Shown: in pieces, positions 14,401 through 26,400 of the stretch
Numbering within the stretch: the first letter of the stretch is position 1
Layout of the letters: each line of letters opens with the position of its first letter
Origin: Rugalucina vietnamica
Taxonomy: Eukaryota; Mollusca; Bivalvia; Lucinida; Lucinidae
Assembly (NCBI GenBank): GCA_964017185.1
Contig: OZ024877.1
Span: 2,830,006 to 2,894,005, forward strand
DNA: 64,000 bases
Reading direction: 5' to 3'
Position numbers and translations under genes: made by a program
The notes under the pieces: model-generated
The model's input: the letters and a program-made list of their open reading frames with translations, nothing else
What the model was told of the DNA's origin: nothing
The model's database searches: none

Positions 14401-17400
14401 TTCCCAGTGTCCCTTTGAGAATGACTAAGTATGATTAAGTTTTACACGTAAAATATATGTGTACTGGCAAGTGGGGACGACACAAGTTTCAATATATGAC
14501 ATGCAGCTGCAAACAAAGTACAAACTCTTGAGTGAACTAATATGGATAACAGACTTTATTCAAAATTATTTCCATACAATCAGTTTGTTTATTTGCGTTA
14601 GACATTCGATGTACTGTTTGTTCATGTGGAACGTCTACTGCATATTTTGTTACATACGTTATCATACGTGGTACAATTATGTTCATAGAAAAGCATCTGT
14701 TTTAGCATATTTTTCCTATTTGCTAATTTTCCTATTTGCTAATTTTCGTGTTTGCTTTAACACAAAACTTCATAAAAAATATATCAAATGTTTATTTTAT
14801 GGCGATTCTCATGAAATTGGCAACATGTCACGTACGTAACACATTCGAAAGGCCGCTACGTCCAAACGCCCCAACGGTCAGAGTGCTAACAAGTGTCATT
14901 TTGAAGGAAAATGGATGGGCTTTCAGAAAATTATACCCTTCAAAAATCCCCGGCATGGTGCACCAGGGTCTATTGGCTCCTCAACGTCTAGAGGGGGTCT
15001 TAGTTTTACTGCTTAAAAGCAATGATTGTTAAATAAATTCTTCAAGATGAAACAACCTGCATTCGTTCCGACTGGCTAAATGTTTTAACTTTACTGCATA
15101 CTAAACAAATCTGATCCACATTCCAAATTGTATAGGATAACGCTGCGATTAATGGACAATTTCTGTGATTTTCAAGCTATTTTTTCAACAGTTTTCCATT
15201 GTTTCTATGGGCGTTTATGCTTTTCGACCATCTCATTTCGCTGCTTTATTTCTTTCAACTCACTGAAAATTTCCAAACTGTGTTTCGTGGCTAGAGGTAA
15301 ATAATAATTATTCTTTCTAAAAATGTACACACTTTCCAAGTTAGCCGCCGGTTCAGAGAGAAAATGAAGGTGATCGATCACTGGTCCACCTGACCCTGAT
15401 TAAGGCTGTATGATGGTGGATGTGTTAAAATGACGTCACTAAGAATGTGATGTGATGACGTCATAAATTGACATATTGAAAAACATGGCGAAGGTTCAAG
15501 CTTGGATATGGTATGTACACATACATTCTCCTATAAATGTCTGATCCGCAAATTTATCAAGCATGGCTATTTTTGATCGATCACTGGTCCCTTTACGCTA
15601 CCTTCATCTAATCCATTAGTTGTTTGCATCTACCACTTTTCAGATCTCAGGCTGCAATAGTTTTCAAAAAATAGCTAATTTCCACTTTTCCCATTGTAAG
15701 TCTATGGGAACTTTAAGTTATCATAGCAACCAGAGTTCTTATCCGACTGGAATAAAAAACATAAATTATGTAGAGGCTACTGTCATGAACATGTATACAA
15801 AGTACTGTCCACTTGACAGTTTCTGAGGAGAAGATTTTTGAATGTTTTTTTTTTTTCAAAATTTTGCCCTTTATGGGGCCCCAGCAACCAATCAAAATAA
15901 AGGATTAGGACAAAACTCACAAGAAACGTCAAACACTACTCAATAAACATTTCTGCAAAAACAAAATTCAAATGTCTGCAATTTTAGCGGAAAAATAGCA
16001 GATTTCCACTTTTCACATTATAAGTCTATGGAAACTTTAAGTTGCCATAGCAACCAGAGTTCTTATCCGCCTGGAATAAAAAACACAAAATATGTAGAGG
16101 CCACTGTCAGGAACATGTATACAAAGTACAGGCTTAATCCCCTTGACAGTTTCTGAGAAGAAGATTTTTGAATGTTTTTCGAAATTTTGCCCTATATGGG
16201 GCCCCTGCAACCAATGAAAATAAAGGATTAGGACAAAAGTCACATGAAACGTAGAGGACTACTCAATAAACATTTCTGCAAAAACAAAATTCAAATATCT
16301 CCCACAAGACAGCAAAAACTGGCAATTTTCACTTTTTTCCATTATAAGTCTATGGGAAGCATAAGTTGCCATAGTAACCAGAGTCCTTATCCGATCAAAA
16401 CAAAAAACGCAATTATTCTTTCCCCCTACCTGTAGATGGTGTATGTGTAATATGAGAACAATCAACCCAGCAGTTTCAGAGAAGAAGATCTTTGAAATTG
16501 TGGACGACGGACGGACGACAGATGGACGGACGGACGCCGGAGCATGGGTATACTATAAGCTCACCTATGAGCCTTCGGCTCAGGTGAGCTAAAAACTAAC
16601 GCCATGCATAGGCGAAAACAAAGGTGCAGATCAGCTGTGCAGTAAGTGCACAGCTGATCAGCGCCTGTTTTTGCCCCATAGGTAGTACAATGTCTCTCCT
16701 TTCTGAATCTGAAATTTCAAGCTTCTAGCCTGCTTTTGAGGCAATACAGGCTGGTTTGTGTCGGACAGGGTCAGAAACCCAAATTATTGGTTTCATGCAA
16801 AGGCTTAAATATTGACTGACAGACCAATTTTCTGCACATTTCTAATGCTTGCATCAAACACTTTATAACGCCTGAAATGAATAAAGCTATTTTAAAAATG
16901 ATTAGTTTGCATTCTTAAATGTCCAATTAATTTGTGTTGTCTTGCCATATGCTTAATGCCCATTCAGCACAGTACACAAGGGTATCATGCAAGAAACTTG
17001 CAAATAACTTGTAGATATCGTTTTATCATTTCAAAATATCAATTTGGCCATTCTCTTCATTGACAAGTGTATGGTTATGTTCTGGCTTACCTTGATCTTA
17101 TGTTTTGTGAGAGGTTGGCCTGGCTCTGGTACAACTTCTATCACATCAAATATTATTATCTGAAAGAAATAAATTACCATTTGCCTATAAATTTGTACTG
17201 AAGAGTAAACATGTGACAGAAATGGTGCTTCCACAGCATGAATCTCTTTAAGCAGTACAGGGGCGGATCAAGGATTTCTGGAGGGGGGTTCAAAGGTAGA
17301 AAAGGGGGGAGGGGGTAGTTTACCTAATTTTAATCATTTCTTAAAATTCCCCATGAAAATAATTTGGCTCCAGAACCCCTCGAACCCCCTCTGAATCTGC

Positions 17401-20400
17401 CACAGCACTGTAGGGTGATGTTTTCATGAAATTTTGTTCTGCACAATAGGCACTATAGGTAAAACTGATACTTAAAGCTTGGGCAAAGAAATATGACTCA
17501 TGTTCACTGTTTAGTCTTTGAAAATTCAACATAATTCATTTCCATTTATGAACAATTTTCAAATACTTACAGATTTTACTGTCCTTTCTTAATCATTTGT
17601 TGTGGTAAAATATATCAATAGATCTATATAATTACCCTTCCTTTTGAGACAGTTTCCTCCCCGAACCCATAGATAGTTCCTATGGCGATGTAGCCCTTCA
17701 GTCCTGACACAGTTTCTTGTGATCTCAACAACACATGCTTCAGACAGGTGGCATGTTCAAACTCCTCCATCTCTATACTGGAATCAAAAAAGTAGGAATA
17801 ATTCTTATAAGAGCTTACCCATAACATCTTTTACACAGTAATATTGATTATACTATAATCAGCATAAAAAAAAAATTGACAGTTCTTTTCTAAATTTCAA
17901 GTTATATCTTATCTTACCACGCAATTAAACCTAAATGTGGGGTAAAATGATGTTTCTATCAAAATGCGGAAAAGTCAACATTCTTTGTTCCTGACAATAT
18001 TTTGGCATCATGTATTAAGACTTCCTTCGTTATCGTTTCTTTTAAGCCCATTCAATTGCACACATCTGACTTTCAATGACACTTATTTTCAGAACCTTCA
18101 TGTATAATGGATTGCAATATATGAGCCGCCTCGTGGGAAAGCCAACAATGTGGTTTCCGAACAGGTCCGACACAAACCGACCTGTGCAAGCACAGAATAG
18201 AGCTAGAAGCTTGAAATTTCAGATTTAAGTAGAAGAGGAATTGTACTATCCGAGGAGCGAAAACAAAGGCGCTGATCAGTGTTACGTGCCAGGCGTAACT
18301 AGAAGATTAAGGAAACCAACAAGTTGGTTAGCCAGCAACAAGCTTTGTTTAAAATTTAACAAATCTATTTAGAATTGATTTAACCAGTAATTACATGTGA
18401 AACAATCAAAAGCATATATACAATCAAACAAAAATGAATGTACAATACCTTTCAAGATGTTAATTCCCTTAAAGAATGTCTGAATGTCCCTCAGAATTTT
18501 TTAACACAAGTCTGTATCAGTTTCTGATCCCAAGAATTAAAGTTTGTTTCAAAATAGCACTATGTCCCAATCCAGAATCGAATATCACAAAGTAATCCAA
18601 GAATAAGTTTAAATTCCAGTAAGATAGATTTTGACTTCTTAATAGTAACAGTACCCAAAGATTGTCCTTATGAAAATTTGTAGCCCTTATATAGCACTGA
18701 GGAACATTCAGGATTCTTCCAGCAAATTCTATGATATCATATACTAAAAATAACAAGTTGTTTACCAAAATTATTCTAGAGAGGCCATTATCCTTCCACA
18801 ATATTCTTTTGACATAAAAAAGATTTTTCTAGAAGATTCTACATCTTTCCAGGTTCTTCCAGATTTTTCCAGACTTTTCTGTCAAAGAACAATTTGAAAT
18901 TTCTAGAAAATTCTGAAGTAAACAACCTGTTTATGTCCAATATCTGGGACACTAAAAGTAAATAATTGCTAAGGACAACAAGTACACATCATATGTATAA
19001 CATCATACTTTCCTGGGCATACTCCCTTGGGAAGTTTACCAGTACTGAATGCACATCTTTCAACAAGTAACTGTCATACATAACACTTCCCCTCTTCAAA
19101 GAAAAGAAAGTTTTATAAAATAAAGCTTTCTTTTGCAATACTGGATAATTGTATACAATATGTTTAGCAAAATTTGTGCAAAACTAATCAAATACAACAG
19201 CACAAAGCTGGACATCAGCATTGTAGAGGCACTTAAGCTCTGCTTAGGGTGTCTGGAATGATATTATCTCTTCCTCGGATATGTCTGATGTCAAGATTGT
19301 GCTCTTGCAACATGAGACTCCACCTGAGTAAACGCTGGTTCTTGTTTTTCATTTTATGTATGAAAGTCAGTGGATTGTGGTCACTGAAGACAACAATTGG
19401 TGCATTTGAAGAAGCTAAGTAAACTTCAAAGTGTTGAAGCGCAAGGATTAGAGATAGGCATTCTTTCTCTATGGTAGAGTAATTTCTCTGATGCTTGTTA
19501 AACTTTTCGGAAAAATAACAAACAGGATGGTCAACACCATTGTCATCTTCTTGCAACAATACACTGCCTGCACCAACATCACTGGCATCTACAGCCAACT
19601 TGAACTCTTTGTCAAAACTTGGTGCTAAGAGAACCGGAGCACTTCTAAGTATGGCCTTGAGCTTATCAAATGACTTCTGGCAGTCATCTGTCCAAACATA
19701 CTTGGCCTTCTTACCAAGCAAGTTTGTCAGAGGCTCAGCTATAGCCGAGAAGTTGTTGCAGAATTTCCTGTAATATCCAGCCATACCCAGAAAGCGCATC
19801 AGTTGTCTTTTGCTAGTAGGTACAGGAAAATCTGAGATAGCCTCAACTTTAGCTTCTACAGGTTTTACCTGACCTTGACCTACAATGTGTCCAAGAAATG
19901 TCAAGTTTGCATGGCAAAATTCACTTTTTGACAAGTTCACAGTTAGTTTAGCATCACTCAGCCGGTCAAAGAATGTTCTGATTGTCTGCAAGTGTTGTTG
20001 CCACTCCTCACTGAAGATAATAGCGTCATCGATATAGGCTTTACAGCCATCCAGATTGGAAATCAAACTGTTGACCAGACGCTGAAAAGTCGCAGGCGAG
20101 TTCTTCATTCCAAATGGCATGACTTTATACTGGTACAGTCCATCTGGTGTAACAAATGCCGAGATCTCCTTTGCTCTGTCCGTGAGGGGTATCTGCCAAA
20201 ATCCCTTTAGCAGATCGAACTTTGTAACATACTTGGCATGTCCAATATTATCAATGCAGTCATCGATTCGTGGGATGGGAAAAGTGTCTGTTTTAGTGAC
20301 AGAATTGACTTTTCGATAGTCTGTGCACATTCTAAATGTCCCGTCTGGCTTTGGTACAAGAATACAAGGAGAACTCCATTCACTTTGGCTGGGTTCAATG

Positions 20401-23400
20401 AAATCATTGTCCAGCAAATATTGAACTTCTTCCCTGAGATATTGCTGTTTTACAGGGTTCATTCTGTAAGGATGTTGCTTTACAGGTTTTGAACCTTCAA
20501 TAATGTCAACATCATGATAGATTTTGTCAGTTCTGGATGGAATGTCCGGAAATAAGTGCTCATATTCGAGAACTAACTGTTTCAGTTCAAGTCTTTTGTC
20601 TGAATCAAGGTGAGACAGTTTCTGATCAAGATTCTGTAGTATGTCAGAATTCTGGAGTTTCGATGACGAGGGATCAGATTTCTCCAAGTTGAAGTCCTCA
20701 GAGTCCATTTGATTTTGTTCATGAGGGACAGAATTAACTATATTTACTGATGAAATAACATTACTATCTCTATCAATGTACTTTTTAAGCATATTAATGT
20801 GACAAAGCTGTTTTTGCTTGCGCCTCCCAGGAGTGTTAACAATGTAATTCACGTCACTTAACTTTTTATCAACAGTATACGGGCCATAATATCTAGCTTG
20901 TAAAGGTCTGCCAGGAATGGGCAATAGAGCAAGTACCTTGTCTCCAGGTTCAAAATTTCTGTCTTTAGCATTTTCATCATAACGAATCTTCATTTTGCTT
21001 TGAGCAGATTTGAGATTGGACTGAGCTGCATCACAGGCCTTTGATAGTCTGTTTTTGAAATCAGACACATACTGAAGTAAGTTCAAAGAACTGTCATCAT
21101 CTGAGAGAAATTTCTCTTTTAGAAGTTTTAACGGTCCACGTACAGTGTGCCCAAAAACAAGCTCAAATGGGCTGAACCCCAGAGACTCTTGTACAGATTC
21201 TCTTACAGCAAATAGAAGCAAGTGTATGCCTTCATCCCAATCTTTTTCAGTGTCAAAGCAGTAAGATCTGATCATGTTTTTCAAAGTTTGATGGAATCTT
21301 TCTAAGGCACCTTGGCTTTCAGGGTGGTAAGCCGATGACTTGTATTGCTTAATTCCAAGTTCGTACATAACTTGCTGAAAAATTCCTGACATAAAATTTG
21401 AGCCCTGGTCTGACTGAATAGATTTTGGGAGGCCTACAAATGTGAAGAACTTCACAAGTGCATTAACTATTGTTTTAGCCTTGATATTTCTGAGTGGGAT
21501 AGCTTCAGGAAAGCGAGTTGAAGCACACATTATGGTCAGAAGATATTCACAACCTTTCTTTGTTTTGGGTAAGGGACCTACACAATCAATAATCACTCTG
21601 CTGAAAGGTTCATCAAAGGCAGGAATGGGCTGTAACTGAGCTTTAGGAATAGTCTGATTGGGTTTTCCTACCATCTGACAAGTGTGGCAGGATTTGCAGT
21701 GTTGAGATACATCAGATTTTATTCCTGGCCAGTAGAAATGATTAAGGATCTTGTGATAGGTCTTATTTACACCTAAATGGCCTGACATTGGAGTTTCATG
21801 GGCCAAGTTTAAGATTTCAGGGCGATAAACCCTAGGGATCACAATTTGGTGGTTAACAGTCCACTCATCTTCTGCTGAGACATCTGGAGGACGCCATTTT
21901 CGCATTAATATGCCATTTTTGACATAATAGCAAACAGGGACCTGGGATATTTCTTTTTCATCTAAAGCCCTTTCAAATAAAGGCGAGATCTCAGAATCAC
22001 TGTGTTGTTCTTTACAAAGCTGTGACCTTGACATCTGGTCATGACCTTGATCATTTGACGTTGAGGGTGAAAGGTCATTTTCTGACCCCGACCTTGGATT
22101 GCTAGGGTCAGTCTGAATATCAGACTGACTAGGGGAAAGAGATGTTGAAATCTCTTTATTAAAGGACTGACCTATCAAAGTGTCAGTTAAATTTATGTCC
22201 TGCATCCCATCATATAATTTGGCTTTCTTAGCCATTGCCCTAGTAACAGCACAAGAAGGGTAAAGGTCAGGAATTTCCTGCTCAATGGGATCAGGCGGTT
22301 GATCAACACATGGTGTGCTGGTCAAAAGTGGGTTTACCACAACCTTATCTCCTGCCAAATCATTGCCTAACAGCAAATGAATACCTTTAAAAGGTAAGGA
22401 AGGTCTAATACCTACAGCCACGGGACCTTTAACTAAGTCTGAGGACAAATAGATATTATGGAGGGGTACGTTAACAAATCCACACTCTACGCCCTGGATA
22501 AGGACACTTGTCCCAGAAGAAGACTTCTCGGAAAATGCCAAGGTATCTGCCAAGATAAGGGATTGAGAAGCTCCAGTATCTCGTAAGATTTTGATAGGGG
22601 TAGACTGGGCAGAGTCACTGTTAAGTGACCCAAAACCATCCGATAAGAATGGTTCATAAATCTCCATAATAGAATCCTCAGAGACTGACTCTTTACAAGT
22701 TCTGGTCAGTATAGGGTTTTCTTCCTGGATACAAGACTGTGGTTTAGCCTTTAAGGAGGTGAGACCTGTCGGTTTAGCACTATCTAGATTTTCTCTTTCT
22801 TTCTTTCGTTTCAGTGCCAAACATTCAGAAATAATGTGGCCAGTTTTCTTACAATAATTACAAATTGGCTGGGATAAGGGATTTTGTCCTTTGTTTTCAC
22901 TAGAAAATTTGGGTTTTGGACTGGAATTGTCAGTTGGATTACTGGGATTGGCTTTGGGACCGGACTGAGGGGAATATGGTTTTGACTGAGGGGTAATTTG
23001 CTTTGATTGAGGGTTATATGGTTTCCTAGGATATGGCTTGTTGACAAATGAAGCCTTATGAGTCAAAGCATAGTCATCAGCTAAATGTGCTGCTGTTTCC
23101 AAGTTTTCAACTTCTCTTTCATTCAAGAAAGCCTTAACATCAGAATTTATGCACCTTTTGAATTCCTCAACAAGCATGAGCTGCCTTAGCTTTGCATGAT
23201 CAGAACCTACTTTCTTTGAAGAACACCATCTATCAAATAGTTGCTCTTTTGTTCTAGCAAACTCAACATGAGTCTGGTCATGTTCTTTTCTACAGTCTCT
23301 AAATTTCTGCCTGTATGCCTCAGGGACCAGCTCATAAGCCTTAAGAATAAATTCCTTTACTGTATCATAATCTGAGCTTTGCTCAAGAGAAAGCTGAGTG

Positions 23401-26400
23401 TAAATTTCTCGAGCTTTACCAATTACAACACTTTGCAAAAGCAAGGTCCAGTGCTCTTTTGGCCATTTCAAGTTTTCTGCCACCTTCTCAAAATGTAAGA
23501 AATATTTGTCAACCTCTTTTTCTTGAAATGGAGGAACGAGACGAATGTGTTTTGTGACATCAAATACTGTACTAGTAGCCAAAGGCAAAGATTTTGATTT
23601 TGATTTGTCATTAAGTTCAATTTCCTTCATTCTTAACTGAAATTGCCTTTCTCTTTCTTTTTCTTCAATTTCAAATTTAAATTTTTCTTTTTCAATTTCA
23701 AGCCTTTCTTCTCTTTCTAATTTTTCTTTTTCTAACTCAATTTTTTCTCGTTCTAATTCTCTTTGTTTTTCCTTCTCTCGTTCTTCCATTTCTAACTTTT
23801 GTTTATGCATTCTTTCTTCCCGTTCTAAAGTTTCCAATCTTATTCTTTCTTCCCTTTCGGCCTTTTCTGCCCTTATTCTTTCTTCATACTCAAATTTTAG
23901 TTTTTCCATCTCAATTTGTCTTTTGATTTCTAGTTCCCTCAACTGCAAGTCAGTCTGAGTGACTAGAATCTGAGAAGTAGCCGAGGAATCAAAAATTTCC
24001 TCATCAACAAAAAACTGAATCAAAATGTTCTTAATTTCATGTTTTAACATGGAAGTCTTGATATTTGACAACCCATAATGATCAGCTATGTCTAAGAGGT
24101 CACTCTTTTTGGCCTTATCTAACAGCTCCTGAGAAGGCGCAGCAATAAAGTCACTTAGTTTGAATGACATGGTTGCTTTTTGCTGGCTTTAGCTATTTAA
24201 ACAGCAAACAGTGAAGATACTTTAGAATTTTAAATAAATTTGGTGCACAAGAAATTTCAATCCCGGACGAGCCCCCAATTCTGTTACGTGCCAGGCGTAA
24301 CTAGAAGATTAAGGAAACCAACAAGTTGGTTAGCCAGCAACAAGCTTTGTTTAAAATTTAAAAATCTATTTAGAATTGATTTAACCAGTAATTACATGTG
24401 AAACAATCAAAAGCATATATACAATCAAACAAAAATGAATGTACAATACCTTTCAAGATGTTAATTCCCTTAAAGAATGTCTGAATGTCCCTCAGAATTT
24501 TTTAACACAAGTCTGTATCAGTTTCTGATCCCAAGAATTAAAGTTTGTTTCAAAATAGCACTATGTCCCAATCCAGAATCGAATATCACAAAGTAATCCA
24601 AGAATAAGTTTAAATTCCAGTAAGATAGATTTTGACTTCTTAATAGTAACAGTACCCAAAGATTGTCCTTATGAAAATTTGTAGCCCTTATATAGCACTG
24701 AGGAACATTCAGGATTCTTCCAGCAAATTCTATGATATCATATACTAAAAATAACAAGTTGTTTACCAAAATTTAATGCTCTGGAATATTCTAGAGAGGC
24801 CATTATCCTTCCACAATATTCTTTTGACATAAAAAAGATTTTTCTAGAAGATTCTACATCTTTCCAGGTTCTTCCAGATTTTTCCGGACTTTTCTGTCAA
24901 AGAACAATTTGAAATTTCTAGAAAATTCTGAAGTAAACAACCTGTTTATGTCCAATATCTGGGACACTAAAAGTAAATAATTGCTAAGGACAACAAGTAC
25001 ACATCATATGTATAACATCATACTTTCCTGGGCATACTCCCTTGGGAAGTTTACCAGTACTGAATGCACATCTTTCAACAAGTAACTGTCATACATAACA
25101 TCAGCTTCGCGGTTACCGCGAAGCTGATCTGCGTCTTTGTTTTCGCCTATGCAGATTGTTGGTTTTCCCACGAGGCAGCTCATACATGTTTTTTAAAATG
25201 AAGCTTTTTCATTAGGCTACAGCTCTTACTTGGTATTTGGCACCAGTTCCCAAGAAGTTGGACTGTAGAGCTGACAGAAAAACTTTGGCATGGTGGGATA
25301 CACAAATCTCTCATCTGAAAATATATCATTTATGAATAATCCATAAAAAACATACAATATACGCATAATACGGCTCAGAGTAGAGTGGAAATGCTTTAAA
25401 AGAAATTGAACCTCATCAAAGACTCCAGAAGTGATATAATTATGAGCCATAGAAAACTACTGCATCTTGAGCATTATCAAAATGTGGACTAAACGACAGG
25501 TAAATGAATGCCAGGATTGGTCAGAGACTGCAGATAGCAAATGTTATACTGTTAATGTCATTATACGATAAACAAACTTGAAATTGAAAAGAAGCATGAT
25601 GCAAACAAATCCATCTTTACCTTTTTCTACGACTTCAATTTCTCTATCATCAGCAGTGACCTTGACAACCTTGTTACAAAGGTCAGGGGAGTGCATCACT
25701 ACAGCATATGTCTGAAAATATCACATTGTTTTTAAGTCTTACAACATATATGAACAGGTTTATTCATGTTACAAGAAACAGTATACCAATATGTTCAATA
25801 AAAGAACCACGTTTTAGTTAGGATTCTTAACAATTGCATTCTCCATGCATTTAATCATTGAATGCAATGATAATGAGATAATGCAGCCAATGCTCTATTT
25901 ATACTCCACAAATTATTCATACATTAAACTTGTCTTTGATGATATCATAAATACATTTATATATTTATAAATACATTGATCAAGCATTAGGATTATTCTC
26001 TCAATAAGAAAGGAATGGTGTCTGAGTTTGGATATTTATATTTAATTGGCTCCATTTCTGGGCTGTTTTCTGAGGGCTATTCCAGTTGAACATAGGTACC
26101 CCGGGAAGACGGCACTTTAATAAACTTCCAAGGCGATACTTCTGTGGTGGTTCTTTTTGTTTTATGTCTTGGTGTTTAAATTTTTTTTGTGCTGTTGGCG
26201 CCTTACGTATGTTTTCATATTTTTAATTAAGTTAAGGTAACTGAGTGGCCACCTACTGGGAAAATAGCTGCTCATTCGGCTTATGATATGTTTCATGGTA
26301 TAAGTGCTTGATTGTTAGTTTGGTTTTTTCCCACCTCGGTTTTTGGAGTGGGAATCTCTTTCTGATTGCGCCTTTTCCTGATCTTTGCCTACTTGTACCT

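Larger units (their letters stand above)
10755..15599. mobile_element. Large non-autonomous TIR element nested in the family III element
   Basis: The left end AGCGTAAGGCGACCAGTGAT (10755) and the right end GATCGATCACTGGTCCCTTTACGCT (to 15599) are inverted repeats. TA at both outer edges is a possible target duplication. Inverted similarity continues inward: GGTGCACCATGCCGGGGATT (about 10976) faces AATCCCCGGCATGGTGCACC (about 14944), and GTTAGCACTCTGAC faces GTCAGAGTGCTAAC. About 4.8 kb lies between the ends, with no transposase-like frame. Internal diverged duplications are present (11560-11945; 14008-14300 against 14400-14560). Confidence 0.6.
10113..16590 (+). mobile_element. Hairpin-ended element with 324-bp tandem core, split by a second element (architecture class, family III)
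   Basis: The left end ATCACCTGAGG is inverted in the right-end hairpin AGCTCACCTATGAGCCTTCGGCTCAGGTGAGCT (about 16558-16590). The core repeats about every 324 bp (reference points 15681, 16005, 16329), giving 2.6 copies. A GGACGGACGACAGATGGACG microsatellite (about 16502-16535) precedes the hairpin. A 4.8-kb inverted-repeat element occupies 10755-15599. The left boundary could be a few tens of bases earlier. A short piece of the same 3' end recurs at 47570-47655. Confidence 0.65.
18280..25100 (-). mobile_element. Gmr1-like Ty3/gypsy LTR retrotransposon, copy 1
   Basis: This is a full-length element in the same sense as CPSF1, in intron 25. LTRs are 18280-19085 (3') and 24282-25100 (5'), with TGTTA...TAACA ends. 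The target duplication TCAG is at 18276-18279 and 25101-25104. The primer site for proline tRNA is at 24260-24277, 4 nt inside the 5' LTR. The polypurine tract (GAAGAGGGGAAG on the minus strand) is at 19086-19097. The LTRs differ by a 14-bp deletion in the 3' LTR, a 1-bp deletion in the 5' LTR and a few substitutions, so the copy is young but the oldest of the three. One uninterrupted gag-pol frame occupies 19233-24170. Confidence 0.96.
18122..25182 (+). mobile_element. MITE-A copy split by retrotransposon 1
   Basis: The left part is 18122-18279 and the right part is 25101-25182. Joined across the insertion they give a normal MITE-A copy. The insertion point is inside the central palindrome at TCAG, which is duplicated on both sides. 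Confidence 0.92.

Noticed and set aside
21442..21639. Short frames antisense to gag-pol
   Set aside because: Shadows of a conserved coding strand. They appear in all copies only because the parent frame is conserved.
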